From CALGTL01 sp963579135 (GTDB lineage: Bacteria > Chloroflexota > Dehalococcoidia > Lucifugimonadales > Australimonadaceae): a stretch of DNA of 64,000 nt. Location: positions 45,199 through 109,198 of the forward strand of contig CAUZFB010000003.1 of assembly GCA_963579135.1 (NCBI GenBank), read 5' to 3'. Position 1 is the stretch's first letter. Each line of letters begins with the position of its first letter. The translations under genes and the position numbers were made by a program. The notes below the pieces were generated by a model, which was not told the DNA's origin, searched no databases, and saw only the letters and a list, made by a program, of their open reading frames with translations. Positions 17,615-28,298 of this stretch are shown piece by piece.

Positions 17615-19078
17615 ATGAACGTCGACTTTTCTCTGCTGATCCCTGAGTTCATCCTTGCCGGTGCAGGTTTCCTCGTGTTGCTCGTCGACCTCCTCGTACC
17701 CAAGTCGCAGGAGTACCGGCGCAACGTCGTCACAGCTGCGACCGCTGTACTTGGCCTGGCCGTGACAGGAGTGGTTGCCGTGTCCACCCAGCTGGACACG
17801 GGAGAGCACCTCTATGATGGCCTGCTGTTCATCGACCGATACTCCCTGCTGTTCAAGGTGCTCTTCGCGGGCATTGGTCTCGCGGTTGTGGTTATGTCGG
17901 TGGACTACGTCGCTCAGAAGATGCGGCATCCTGGCGAGTACTACGCGCTGATTATCTTTGCGGTGCTCGGGGCCACATTGATGGCGGAGTCGGGCGAGCT
18001 GCTCACTGCCTTTATCTCTATCGAGCTGTTGTCGTTCTCGCTGTACGTCTTGGTGGGCCTGAGCAGGGGAGACACACGGACCGCAGAGGCGAGCGCCAAG
18101 TACGTCTTGCTCGGCGCTATCGCCACCGCAATCATGCTCTATGGCATCAGCCAGCTCTTCGGTACGCTGGGCACGACTCGGTTCACCGAGATGGGTCCGC
18201 TGCTGACTGCTAGTGCCAGTTGGAACCTCACGCTTGTTACAGGGTTCGTAATGTTCGTCGCGGGCTTGGGCTTCAAGCTTTCGATGGTGCCGTTCCACAT
18301 GTGGGCGCCCGATGTCTACGAGGGCGCACCTACGCCCATCACCGCGCTCATCGCCACGCTGTCCAAAGCGGCCGCAATCGCACTCTTGTTGCGCTTCCTC
18401 ACGGAGGCGGGCTCAGGCTCCGTCAACGAATGGCGCATGCCGCTGGCGGTGCTTGCCGCCGCGACGATGGTTGTCGGGTCGCTGTCCGCATTGCCCCAGA
18501 CCAACATCAAGCGACTGCTGGCCTACAGCTCCATCGCCCAGATCGGGTTCATCCTCGTCGGCGTGGTGCCCAACACCGTCATCGGCGCCAACGCAGTGCT
18601 CCTGCACATCGTGGGCTACGCGTTCACGACCCTCGCGGCATTCACCGTTGTCGTCGTCATTGAGCTCAAGCTGGGCAAGGAAAACATCGCTGACTACGCA
18701 GGCCTCTCCAGGCGTGCCCCCGTGCTCGCCATGATCATGACCGGCGCATTGTTCTCGCTTGCGGGCCTGCCGATCTTCGCCGGGTTCCTGACAAAGTTCT
18801 ACCTCTTCACGTCCGCAGTGGACCAAAGCCTTGAGTGGCTGGTCGCCGTTGCCGTGACCTCCAGCGTTATCTCACTCTACTACTACATCCGAGTCATCCG
18901 TGAGATGTACATTACCGACGTTGAGGACGAGTCGAAGATCCCCGTCCCATTGTTGCTCGCAGGACTCGCGTGGGCGATGTTCGCAGGCTCCATCGCAGTG
19001 GGCATCTACCCCGCGCCCTTCGTCGACGCGACCAACGCCGCCGTCACCGTGCTCAGTCCCTGGGTGAGCCTCAACTAG
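17615..19078 (+). CDS. nuoN: NADH-quinone oxidoreductase subunit N (antiporter-like)
   Basis: A 487-residue third antiporter-like subunit. ISIELLSFSLYVLVGL contains the conserved Glu; KLSMVPFHMWAPDVYEGAPT and IKRLLAYSSIAQIGFILVG are diagnostic. It ends the cluster A-B-C-D-H-I-J-K-L-M-N. No nuoE, nuoF or nuoG occurs anywhere in the window, so the NADH-oxidising module is not encoded here. Confidence 0.95.
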   Translation: MNVDFSLLIPEFILAGAGFLVLLVDLLVPKSQEYRRNVVTAATAVLGLAVTGVVAVSTQLDTGEHLYDGLLFIDRYSLLFKVLFAGIGLAVVVMSVDYVAQKMRHPGEYYALIIFAVLGATLMAESGELLTAFISIELLSFSLYVLVGLSRGDTRTAEASAKYVLLGAIATAIMLYGISQLFGTLGTTRFTEMGPLLTASASWNLTLVTGFVMFVAGLGFKLSMVPFHMWAPDVYEGAPTPITALIATLSKAAAIALLLRFLTEAGSGSVNEWRMPLAVLAAATMVVGSLSALPQTNIKRLLAYSSIAQIGFILVGVVPNTVIGANAVLLHIVGYAFTTLAAFTVVVVIELKLGKENIADYAGLSRRAPVLAMIMTGALFSLAGLPIFAGFLTKFYLFTSAVDQSLEWLVAVAVTSSVISLYYYIRVIREMYITDVEDESKIPVPLLLAGLAWAMFAGSIAVGIYPAPFVDATNAAVTVLSPWVSLN

Positions 19079-19189
19079 CGCATCGCCTTCGCTGAGATGA
19101 AAGGCGTGCTCTACAGCCTCAGAGGCGACAACGCTCCCGACTTCTGGCAGTACCCCGTTTGCCCGTCTACCAGCCCTGGCGAGCGCCCA

Positions 19190-19705
19190 TCAGTGCAGGC
19201 GAGTGTGTTCGCGTGCGTCGCGTTCGTGTGCAAGCGCAATCGCCTTTTCCGCCGCATCCTTCGGCGTATCGGCGTGAACCAGGTTGAGCGGCAGGTCGCT
19301 CCGGTGGGGTAGTTGCCACGTTTCGAGCCCGATTACAGGGATCCCGTCCCCTAGCGCATGCCCAATCTCCGACAACGTCCCGTAAGCACCATCGATAGCG
19401 ATCGCCGCTCGACCCGTCTTCACCACAATCACGTTTCGTGCATAGCCCATCCCCGTCATGATTGGGATATCGATGAAGTCATTAGCAGTCACAGGCTCGT
19501 TGCCAGGTAAGATGCCGATCGTCGTTCCACCTGCCGCCTTCGCACCGCGACACACCGCTTCCATCACGCCTCGCATGCCGCCGCAAACGACCATAGCCCC
19601 ACGTGACGCGAGTTCGCGGCCAACCTCCTCTGCGAGCTCCATCGCCCTCGGTGGCGGGTCGCCGCCACCGATAACAGCGATGATCAGTGGGCGTTGGTTT
19701 GACAT
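19190..19705 (-). CDS. TIGR00725/LOG-like Rossmann-fold nucleotide-binding protein
   Basis: A 171-residue protein related to the LOG/'lysine decarboxylase-like' superfamily. IIAVIGGGDPPP at the N-terminus, VVCGGMRGVMEAVCRGAK in the middle, and a degenerate form of the PGGxGT motif (AIDGAYGTLSE) support the fold. Characterised relatives are nucleotide 5'-monophosphate phosphoribohydrolases, but the usual second glycine and catalytic context are altered, so activity is uncertain. Start ATG 19705 is chosen because the fold begins there; an in-frame codon at 19801 adds 32 residues without similarity. Confidence 0.75.
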   Translation of the reverse strand: MSNQRPLIIAVIGGGDPPPRAMELAEEVGRELASRGAMVVCGGMRGVMEAVCRGAKAAGGTTIGILPGNEPVTANDFIDIPIMTGMGYARNVIVVKTGRAAIAIDGAYGTLSEIGHALGDGIPVIGLETWQLPHRSDLPLNLVHADTPKDAAEKAIALAHERDAREHTRLH

Positions 19706-19916
19706 CAGCAGCGGTGGCGGGGCAGGGGTTGGGTCTATGGTCACGGAGAACCTCTCAGTTCGGCAGCGCTCATTCGCCCAGAAAGACAGCGCGCAGTGCA
19801 TTTGCGCGAAGTCTATCGGTATGCGCGTAGACGCGCTCTCCAGCTAAACTAGAGCAAGCATATGGACGCATGAGTGCTTAACCGTGCTTGCCATCACTGC
19901 CACGAATGGAGATTCT

Positions 19917-21200
<1,284 letters not shown>

Positions 21201-21468
21201 CCCCCCTCCCGATAATCGGCCCTAGCGCGGTTGGCGCTCGATTCTTATCCCGGATGTGACCCCGTTTTCAGGATCTGGTCCGACCATGATGGATAACGGG
21301 GCCCCAACAACCCACCATCGCGGGCTCCGGTCCAGAGGTAAACGGATCACAACGATCAAACTGGTAAGGATTTCCCACTAGTCCTTTTCGCCCGTCTGGA
21401 CGTTGAAGACACGGCCTCCTAGCGGTAGCATTGGGAGCCGCGGAACGTGGCCTACAGGAGGAATGGAT

Positions 21469-22482
21469 ATGACGACGCGCGTAGGTATCAATGGCTTCGG
21501 CCGGATCGGTCGGCAGGTGCTGCGTGCCACGATGATGCGGCACCCGGGCGAACTCGAGATCGTGGCGGTAAATGACCTGGCTGACCCCAAGGTCAACGCC
21601 CACCTTTTCAAGTACGATTCGAATTTCGGACGCTATGCTGGCACGGTTCAATCCGTCGACGGCGGCATAGAGATCGACGGCAAGCTGATCCAGTCCGTCT
21701 CCGAACGCGACCCCGCCAAGCTGCCCTGGGGTGACTTGGGCGTCGATTTGGTGATCGAGTCCACCGGTTTCTTCACCAACGGCGAGAAGGCCGCCGCCCA
21801 CATCGAGGCTGGCGCCAAGAAGGTCATCATCTCCGCCCCCGCCACCAACGAGGACAAGACGCTCGTGCTTGGAGTGAACGCCGACGACTACGACCCAGCC
21901 GCCCACCACGTGGTCTCCAACGCCTCATGCACCACCAACTGCGTGGCCACCATGATCAAGGTTCTCCACGACAACTTCGGTGTGAAGCACGGTCTCATGA
22001 CCACGGTTCACGCCTACACCAACGACCAGCAGATCCTCGACCAGGCGCACCCCGACCTGCGTCGCGCACGTGCTGCCGCTGCCAACATCATCCCTACCAG
22101 CACCGGCGCTGCCAAAGTTGTCGGGGTGGTCATCCCTGAGCTGAACGGCAAGCTCCACGGCATGGCGCTCCGCGTCCCCGTCTCCGACGGGTCCATCACC
22201 GACTTCGTCGCCGACCTTGAGCGCGACGTCACCGTCGAAGAGGTCAACGCCGCTTACAAGGCCGCCGCTGAAGGCGCCCTAAACGGCATCATCGAATACA
22301 CCGAAGACCCCATCGTCAGCTCCGACATCCGCATGAACTCCCACTCCGCGATCATCGACGCCCAGTCGACCATGGTCATGGAGGGCAACATGGTTAAGGT
22401 GCTCGGCTGGTACGACAACGAGTGGGGCTACTCCTGCCGCACCTCCGACCTCGCCGCCTTCATGGCCGGCAAAGGTATCTAG
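21469..22482 (+). CDS. gap: Glyceraldehyde-3-phosphate dehydrogenase
   Basis: A 337-residue NAD(P)-dependent dehydrogenase of glycolysis and gluconeogenesis. GINGFGRIGRQ gives the Rossmann fold and SNASCTTNC the catalytic cysteine; WYDNEWGYSCR is the C-terminal signature. CAGGAGG at 21456-21462 places the start at ATG 21469 (6-base spacing), not ATG 21463 or 21403. The gene stands next to enolase, but a 268-base gap suggests its own promoter. Confidence 0.97.
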   Translation: MTTRVGINGFGRIGRQVLRATMMRHPGELEIVAVNDLADPKVNAHLFKYDSNFGRYAGTVQSVDGGIEIDGKLIQSVSERDPAKLPWGDLGVDLVIESTGFFTNGEKAAAHIEAGAKKVIISAPATNEDKTLVLGVNADDYDPAAHHVVSNASCTTNCVATMIKVLHDNFGVKHGLMTTVHAYTNDQQILDQAHPDLRRARAAAANIIPTSTGAAKVVGVVIPELNGKLHGMALRVPVSDGSITDFVADLERDVTVEEVNAAYKAAAEGALNGIIEYTEDPIVSSDIRMNSHSAIIDAQSTMVMEGNMVKVLGWYDNEWGYSCRTSDLAAFMAGKGI

Positions 22483-22492
22483 GCCTGCTCTT

Positions 22493-22538
22493 CAGCGAGA
22501 TCAAGGGCCGCCCGGTCGGGCGGCCCTTGATCTCGCTG
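22493..22538 (+). terminator. 22-bp perfect inverted repeat after gap (T-less terminator-like hairpin)
   Basis: Bases 22493-22514 and 22517-22538 are perfectly complementary with only GT between them; the GC-rich hairpin starts 10 bases after the gap stop. No T-run follows on either side, so it would be an atypical terminator or an RNA-stabilising 3' end. Confidence 0.6.
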
Positions 22539-22602
22539 CCCGCCATCCCGATGCAACCCAGGACGCTTCGCACTCGTAATGGTTCGAGGGACCGCTGCTA
22601 GA

Positions 22603-25600
22603 ATGACCGACGCCATGGAGCCCGCCGCGACCACGTCCGACGTCGTCCTGCCTAACGCCGGGACGGGCCGTTGGCTCACCATCACCCGACTGCTCATCCT
22701 GCTGCCCTTTATCATCGCAGCGGTAGCCCTCGGCTTGCGCCTGCAGGGCATCGATTGGGACGGCGGTAGCTTCTACCACCCTGACGAGCGCTCCATCTAC
22801 ATGCGTGCCGACACCATGTACGACACGCTCACTAAGGCGCCTGGCTGGGAATCCAAGCAGAACCGTGACTTCCCCCTCGACACTCCTGGACTCCCCGGCA
22901 TCGGCACCTTCTTCGACAAAGACGCCAGCCCGCTGAACCCTCACTGGTTCCCGCTTGGCTCCATCATCATCTACATCCTCGTCGCCGTTCGTGGCTTCAT
23001 CCTTGAACCGTTGATGGACCAGGTTCGCCTCCAAGACCTTGCCTCAGCTGGCCGCACCATCGCAGCCATAGCCGACTCCGGCTCTGTCCTGCTGATGTAC
23101 TTCCTTGGCCGTCGCCTCTTCGGTTGGCGCGTTGGCGCGCTCGCATCGGTGCTGACCGCTTTCACCGTGATGAACATCCAGGTCACCCACTTCTATCGAC
23201 CTGAGTCGTTCGTCATCCTCCTCGCCCTCGGTGCGTTTTGGTGGATGTTCAACGTCCTGGAGCACGGCAGACGGCGAGACCATGTCTGGCTAGGGTTGAT
23301 GGTGGGGCTCACCTTCGCCTTCAGAGGCAGCAGCGCACCCATTCTCGTCCCAGTACTCTCCACCTATGCCATCCTGGTCTACCGACACTGGAAATCGACC
23401 GGCAGTTCGCCTTTCGCCAGCGCCCGGAACGTGTTGCCTATAGCGCTGATGGCCGGTGGCATCGCCATCGGCACCTTCGCTATCCTCCAGCCGTACGCAA
23501 TCTTGGATTTTCACAAATTCTTCGGTGATTTGGGTTGGGAAACCGGCATCGCTCGCACCGCAGGACACGTCCCGTACACCGTCCAGTACGTTGGCACGCC
23601 CCGCAACCTCACTTACGAGATCACTCAGTCCTCGATTTGGGCGCTTGGCCTGCCACTCGGGATCATCGCCTGGCTTGGCCTCGGCTTCACCGTACTCCGG
23701 TCGTTTTTCAGGCAACACCTGCCTGAGATGATGCTAATCGCCTGGGTGGTGCCGCTGATCCTCATCATCGCGACCTTCGAGGTGAAGTTCCTTCGCTACA
23801 TCGCCCCGGTGCTCCCGATCATGGTGTTGCTGGGTAGCCGGTGGCTCTTCTATGCTTACGACTGGCTGAAGCCGCGCCGGCTAGCAGCCGCGCGTCTGAC
23901 TTCAGTCGTGATCGTATTTGTGGTGGTCGCAACCGTCTGGTACGGCCTCGCTTTCACGAGCATCTACCAAGAGAAACACCCTGGCATCCAGGCGTCAGAG
24001 TGGATCAACGAGAACGCGGAACGCGGCGCGGTGGTACTCACCGACAACCACTGGGATGAAGGCTTTCCGAACCTGGGGAAGTTCCGAGTAACCCAGCTCC
24101 CGATGTACGAAGGCGACACCTTCACTAAAGTCGAGCGTGTAGCCAGGTGGGTTGCAGGGGCCGACTACATCATGGCCTACTCCAACCGACCCTGGGGAAG
24201 CATCGCTCGCCTTCCTGAACGCTACGAGTACTCGAGTCGCTACTACCAGGCGCTCTTCGATGGCTCACTGGGCTACGAACTCACGCAATCTTTTGCTCGC
24301 TACCCGTCCTTCGCTGGCGTCACCTTCGAACACGACCCCTTTACCCGTGCAACGGTCACCAAACCGGAATCGTTCCCGGGTATCGAGCGGAGCGGACTCA
24401 CGTTCAACCTTGGCTGGGCCGACGAGAACGTCGTCGACTACGACCACCCGCTCGTGCTGGTGTGGGAGAACGTAGGCCGACTGTCGAAGGGTGAGATTGA
24501 AAACCTCATGCTCGGTATCGGCGCGCCCAAGGCCAATGAGCCAGCGATGCTGAGTGATGATGCGTTTGCCGCTCAGCAAAAAGGCGGCACCTGGTCAGAC
24601 ATCTTCAGCGAGGGTGGCCTAAACGGTATTGCTCCCTGGCTGGTGTGGTTGCTAGCGATAGAGGTCATCACCTGGCTCGCCGTGCCTCTCGCCGTCTGTA
24701 CGCTACGCTGGCTGCCCGACCGTGGCGTGGTGCTCGCTCGACCGCTAGGATTGCTGTTGGTGTCGTGGTTGGTCTGGCTTGGCGCAAGCGTGGGCGTGTG
24801 GTCTTTCGGTCGCATTAGTATCGTGCTTTCGATGCTGATCCTTGCGGCGATTTCGGGGGCGTTGTTCTGGCGCAAAAAAGCCCTGCTGACCGTACTGGCC
24901 CGCCGCCATTGGCGATACCTTGTCACTGTCGAGGCCGTGTTCCTCGTTGCGTTCTTCGTGTTCTTGATGATCCGCGCCGCCAATCCTGACCTCTGGCACC
25001 CCTACAGAGGCGGCGAGAAGCCGATGGATCTGTCGTACCTCACGGCTGTTGCGAAATCCGTTTCGTTTCCGCCATTCGACCCCTGGTACGCAGGCGGCTA
25101 CATCAATTACTACTACTTTGGCTTCGTCCCTATCGCCACACTTATTCGGCTCACAGCGATAGTCCCGACGGTTGCGTACAACCTGGCGGTGCCGTTGCTG
25201 TTCGCGATGACATTTACGACCGCATTCAGCGTTGGCTACAACCTCACCGAAGGCTTGCGCCAACGTATGCGCCTCGCGGTGTCGCTGCGTACCACATTGA
25301 TGGCGGGCGGCGTGACGGCGATGCTCGTCGCTGTACTCGCGAACCTGGATGGCGCGGCTCAGCTACTGCAAGCGACCGACCGCGTGATTGGCTCAGGGTC
25401 ATTCGGTCAGTTTGACTTCTGGCGGTCGTCACGCCTGATGCCGGGACAGATCAGCATCACCGAGTTTCCCTTCTGGTCGTTCCTGTTCGCGGATCTCCAC
25501 GCGCATATGATCTCGCTTCCGTTCCAGGTCACGATTGTCGGCGTCGCGGCGAACCTGGTGCTCGGTGCGCGATCGCCGGTTGGCTTGGTGAAACGATTGC

Positions 25601-27024
25601 CTGGTATGGCCTGGCTCGCGCTGTTGGTCGGGGCGGTCTCGGCCATCAACACCTGGGACGTGCCTGCCTATGGCCTGCTGGCCATCGGTACGCTGGCGGT
25701 GGTGGTGCTCGTCTCCGATAGGAACGCCCTTGGCCCCAAGGTGATAGGTAAGTTCATCCTTATCGCCGTCGGGTTCTGGACGATTGCCTACCTGCTCTTC
25801 TTGCCGTTTCACCAGAACTACGAGTCAGTTTTCGCTGGCGTCATCATGAGCCGTTGGCGCACCGTCACCTGGCAATACATGGGCATCCACGGGTTGCTGT
25901 TCTTCCTTGCTGGCACATGGCTCGCCGTAGAGGTCCGGCGGCGCCTGGTGGGCCCTGAGCGCGGCTTTAGCCTGCCGTCGCTGGCAGAGCTCCGCCGCCC
26001 GTCCCTTAGCAATCGCTGGCTGACATGGGGATTGGCCCTCGTCGTAGCGACGCTTCTCGTTGCTATCTGGTTGCGGGTCGGGGCGCTTCACCAGTGGACG
26101 ACGGTTGTCGTGCTCGCCTTCGTCATGATGGCTGCGTTGGCTCTTGCCGTGTGGTGGATCGTCCGCCCGTCGTCCCGCGAGATGCCGGTGCAGGTGCTGT
26201 TGCTAGGGATGCTTGTGCTCGCATTCGGCATCGGGATCGGCGTGGAGTTCGTCACGGCTGAGCGCGATATCGACCGCATGAACACGGTGTTCAAGTTCTA
26301 CCTGAACGCCTGGGTGCTGTACAGCGTGGTTGGCGGTGTTGGCCTCTGGCAGCTCTGGGCGACCGGCGCGCTTCGCTGGCGCTTTTGCAAAGCGCCGTGG
26401 TTTGCCCTGCTGGTGTTGCTTGTGCTATCCAGCGCTGTTTACCCGATCCTGGGCACGCGCGCTCGGATCGCGGACCGATTCGACAATTCGATCGGCTTGA
26501 CGTTGGACGGCGCGGCGTTCCAGCAGACCACGGTCTACCACGACCCCGGCCCGGGCAACCGTGGGCAGGACGAGAAGGCCAGGTACTCGTTGGCCTCTGA
26601 CGCGGAGGCGCTGCGCTTCATTCGTCAGAACATCCCTGGTACTGCCGTTTTCCTGGAGGGTGTGACCGACCAGTACCGCTGGACCCCCCGCGTGGCGCTC
26701 TACACAGGCAATCCCGTGGTGGTGGGCTGGGAGTGGCACCAGATGCAACAGCGTGGTGCCGGTGGCTCCAAGCCTGCGCGCGTTCGTGCTCGTATCGCCG
26801 ACGTGCGGCGCATGTACGGCACCACCAACGAGGATCAGTTCACCGCCATGCTGGAGGAGTATGCGGTAGAGTACGTCTACCTCGGCCCCACCGAACGCCT
26901 CTACTTCTCGGGCGCTGGCCTCGACAAGTTCGACACGTTGGTGGGTGAGGTACTGGATGTCGTTTTCTCTAACGGCTATGTGACCATCTACAAGGTGCGT
27001 GCAGCCGGTGGCCCGCCAGCATAA
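22603..27024 (+). CDS. Giant polytopic Chlor_Arch_YYY (DUF2298) protein with GT-C-like N-terminal half
   Basis: A very large membrane protein, about 1,473 residues from ATG 22603 (1,481 from ATG 22579; both starts have weak ribosome sites). The first ~600 residues resemble GT-C/PMT-type glycosyltransferases: a first helix, then HPDERSIYMRA with the acidic pair in the first outer loop (about residue 60), and many helices. From about residue 770 comes a second polytopic module matching the DUF2298 family of Chloroflexi and Archaea (GGEKPMDLSYLTAV, INYYYFGFV, FADLHAHMISLPFQV). Likely envelope glycan or lipid-linked sugar transfer, but no substrate is known. Domain assignment is from recognised motifs; function is inference. 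Confidence 0.85.
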   Translation: MTDAMEPAATTSDVVLPNAGTGRWLTITRLLILLPFIIAAVALGLRLQGIDWDGGSFYHPDERSIYMRADTMYDTLTKAPGWESKQNRDFPLDTPGLPGIGTFFDKDASPLNPHWFPLGSIIIYILVAVRGFILEPLMDQVRLQDLASAGRTIAAIADSGSVLLMYFLGRRLFGWRVGALASVLTAFTVMNIQVTHFYRPESFVILLALGAFWWMFNVLEHGRRRDHVWLGLMVGLTFAFRGSSAPILVPVLSTYAILVYRHWKSTGSSPFASARNVLPIALMAGGIAIGTFAILQPYAILDFHKFFGDLGWETGIARTAGHVPYTVQYVGTPRNLTYEITQSSIWALGLPLGIIAWLGLGFTVLRSFFRQHLPEMMLIAWVVPLILIIATFEVKFLRYIAPVLPIMVLLGSRWLFYAYDWLKPRRLAAARLTSVVIVFVVVATVWYGLAFTSIYQEKHPGIQASEWINENAERGAVVLTDNHWDEGFPNLGKFRVTQLPMYEGDTFTKVERVARWVAGADYIMAYSNRPWGSIARLPERYEYSSRYYQALFDGSLGYELTQSFARYPSFAGVTFEHDPFTRATVTKPESFPGIERSGLTFNLGWADENVVDYDHPLVLVWENVGRLSKGEIENLMLGIGAPKANEPAMLSDDAFAAQQKGGTWSDIFSEGGLNGIAPWLVWLLAIEVITWLAVPLAVCTLRWLPDRGVVLARPLGLLLVSWLVWLGASVGVWSFGRISIVLSMLILAAISGALFWRKKALLTVLARRHWRYLVTVEAVFLVAFFVFLMIRAANPDLWHPYRGGEKPMDLSYLTAVAKSVSFPPFDPWYAGGYINYYYFGFVPIATLIRLTAIVPTVAYNLAVPLLFAMTFTTAFSVGYNLTEGLRQRMRLAVSLRTTLMAGGVTAMLVAVLANLDGAAQLLQATDRVIGSGSFGQFDFWRSSRLMPGQISITEFPFWSFLFADLHAHMISLPFQVTIVGVAANLVLGARSPVGLVKRLPGMAWLALLVGAVSAINTWDVPAYGLLAIGTLAVVVLVSDRNALGPKVIGKFILIAVGFWTIAYLLFLPFHQNYESVFAGVIMSRWRTVTWQYMGIHGLLFFLAGTWLAVEVRRRLVGPERGFSLPSLAELRRPSLSNRWLTWGLALVVATLLVAIWLRVGALHQWTTVVVLAFVMMAALALAVWWIVRPSSREMPVQVLLLGMLVLAFGIGIGVEFVTAERDIDRMNTVFKFYLNAWVLYSVVGGVGLWQLWATGALRWRFCKAPWFALLVLLVLSSAVYPILGTRARIADRFDNSIGLTLDGAAFQQTTVYHDPGPGNRGQDEKARYSLASDAEALRFIRQNIPGTAVFLEGVTDQYRWTPRVALYTGNPVVVGWEWHQMQQRGAGGSKPARVRARIADVRRMYGTTNEDQFTAMLEEYAVEYVYLGPTERLYFSGAGLDKFDTLVGEVLDVVFSNGYVTIYKVRAAGGPPA

Positions 27025-27116
27025 CGCCCGGCATGGTTTGCTCACGTTGAGGCCGGATGCTAGCCTGGATTTACCGCTCGACGGCCTAGCCGACGCGGGA
27101 TTGGAGTGTTTCTCGA

Positions 27117-27458
27117 ATGGACATAATCGCCGCGATACGAGACATCCTCATCAGCCTTTACCTGTTGGCAGGCACCGTGCTGGTCATCGCGATGGTCGTT
27201 TGCATCTTCCTGCTGTACAAGGCGACCAAGGGCCTCATTGGCGCAACTACGCGGACTGTGCAGAATTTTGAGAAGATTTCTGAGTCAGCCGTGGAGCATA
27301 TTTCGAAGCCCCTTCAGGAAGGGGTCTCGATCGGCTCTGTTGCGGGGAACATGTTCGGGTTCGCCACTGGCTTCATCGCCGGGATGCGGGGGCGCAAAGC
27401 GGATAAAGAGGATGGCAACATCGAGGGCAGGCTGCGGCGTTGGATCCCGTTCCTCTAG
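27117..27458 (+). CDS. Small single-pass membrane protein of unknown function
   Basis: A 113-residue protein with one strong hydrophobic helix near residues 10-35 (LLAGTVLVIAMVVCIFLLY), then a polar helix-forming stretch, a second short Gly/Phe-rich segment (SVAGNMFGFATGFIAGMRG) and a basic C-terminus. The overall plan resembles small DUF948/YtxH-like envelope proteins, but no diagnostic motif is seen. The 92-base gap after the giant membrane protein may hold a promoter. Confidence 0.7.
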   Translation: MDIIAAIRDILISLYLLAGTVLVIAMVVCIFLLYKATKGLIGATTRTVQNFEKISESAVEHISKPLQEGVSIGSVAGNMFGFATGFIAGMRGRKADKEDGNIEGRLRRWIPFL

Positions 27459-27473
27459 GTTGACGCGGGAACC

Positions 27474-28295
27474 CTACGAGGTGAAGCGCGGATATGAGCC
27501 GAAGATCTTCAGTTCCGAGGCCTCTGCTCTTAGCTTGGCCAGCACTGCTGCCACCGACGGGTCAGCCCGATGGCCTTCGAGGTCCACTAGGAAATAGTAC
27601 CTGCCGAGCCCCATGCGCGTGGGTCGCGACTCGACCTTGGTGAGGTTGATCCCGGCGTCCGAGAAAAAGCCCATCACCCTGTAGAGCAATCCTGGCTTGT
27701 CATCGTCGAAGGAGAAGCAGATCGACGTCTTGTCGTCGCCTGACGGCGGAGCATCGTCGTTGGCGAGCACCACGAACCGCGTCACGTTGTTATCGTCGTC
27801 TTGGATACCACGCGCCAATATATCTGCGCCGTAGAGCGCGGCCGCTCTGAAAGGCGCGATCGCTGCGGCAGGCATTGAGTCATCTGCTGCCTGCTTCACG
27901 GATCCCGCCGTGCTCAGCGCGGCCGCTACCTCTGCGTGCGGCAAATGCTGAGCGAGCCAGCCTTTGCACTGACCGAGCGCCTGAGGGTGGGAGTACACCT
28001 TGCGAATGTCCTCCAGCGCCACGCCGGGCTGCGCCATGAGGTTGTGGGCTACGCTGAGGTTGATCTCGTTTTTGATAAAGAAGCCTCGCTCATGAATGAG
28101 CAGATCTAGCGTCTCGGTTATTGCGCCTTGGAGGCTATTCTCGATGGGCGTGGTCGCTTCGTCGCATTCCTCCGTGAGAACTGAGCGTGCTGCGCCTGAG
28201 ATGGTCGGGTAGGGCACCAATTGGGCGTCCGGCGCGTGCAGTAGCGCCGCCTCTTCGGAGAACGTGCCTTCGGGTCCTAGGTGTGCAAGTCGCAT
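27474..28295 (-). CDS. pheA: Prephenate dehydratase with ACT domain
   Basis: A 273-residue stand-alone prephenate dehydratase forming phenylpyruvate. The N-terminal catalytic domain has LGPEGTFSEEAAL, PIENSLQGAI and the catalytic TRF motif (NVTRFVVL, about residue 177). A C-terminal ACT domain follows, with ESRPTRMGLGRYYFLVDLEGH, the phenylalanine-binding site in this family, so product inhibition is expected. No chorismate mutase domain is fused. The gene follows a TrkA-type gene by three bases and probably shares its transcript. Confidence 0.95.
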   Translation of the reverse strand: MRLAHLGPEGTFSEEAALLHAPDAQLVPYPTISGAARSVLTEECDEATTPIENSLQGAITETLDLLIHERGFFIKNEINLSVAHNLMAQPGVALEDIRKVYSHPQALGQCKGWLAQHLPHAEVAAALSTAGSVKQAADDSMPAAAIAPFRAAALYGADILARGIQDDDNNVTRFVVLANDDAPPSGDDKTSICFSFDDDKPGLLYRVMGFFSDAGINLTKVESRPTRMGLGRYYFLVDLEGHRADPSVAAVLAKLRAEASELKIFGSYPRFTS

Positions 28296-28298
28296 GTG

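Noticed and set aside
22501..23034. Minus-strand open frame overlapping the 5' part of the giant membrane protein
   Set aside because: No motif, and it overlaps a gene with clear domains and the gap terminator hairpin.
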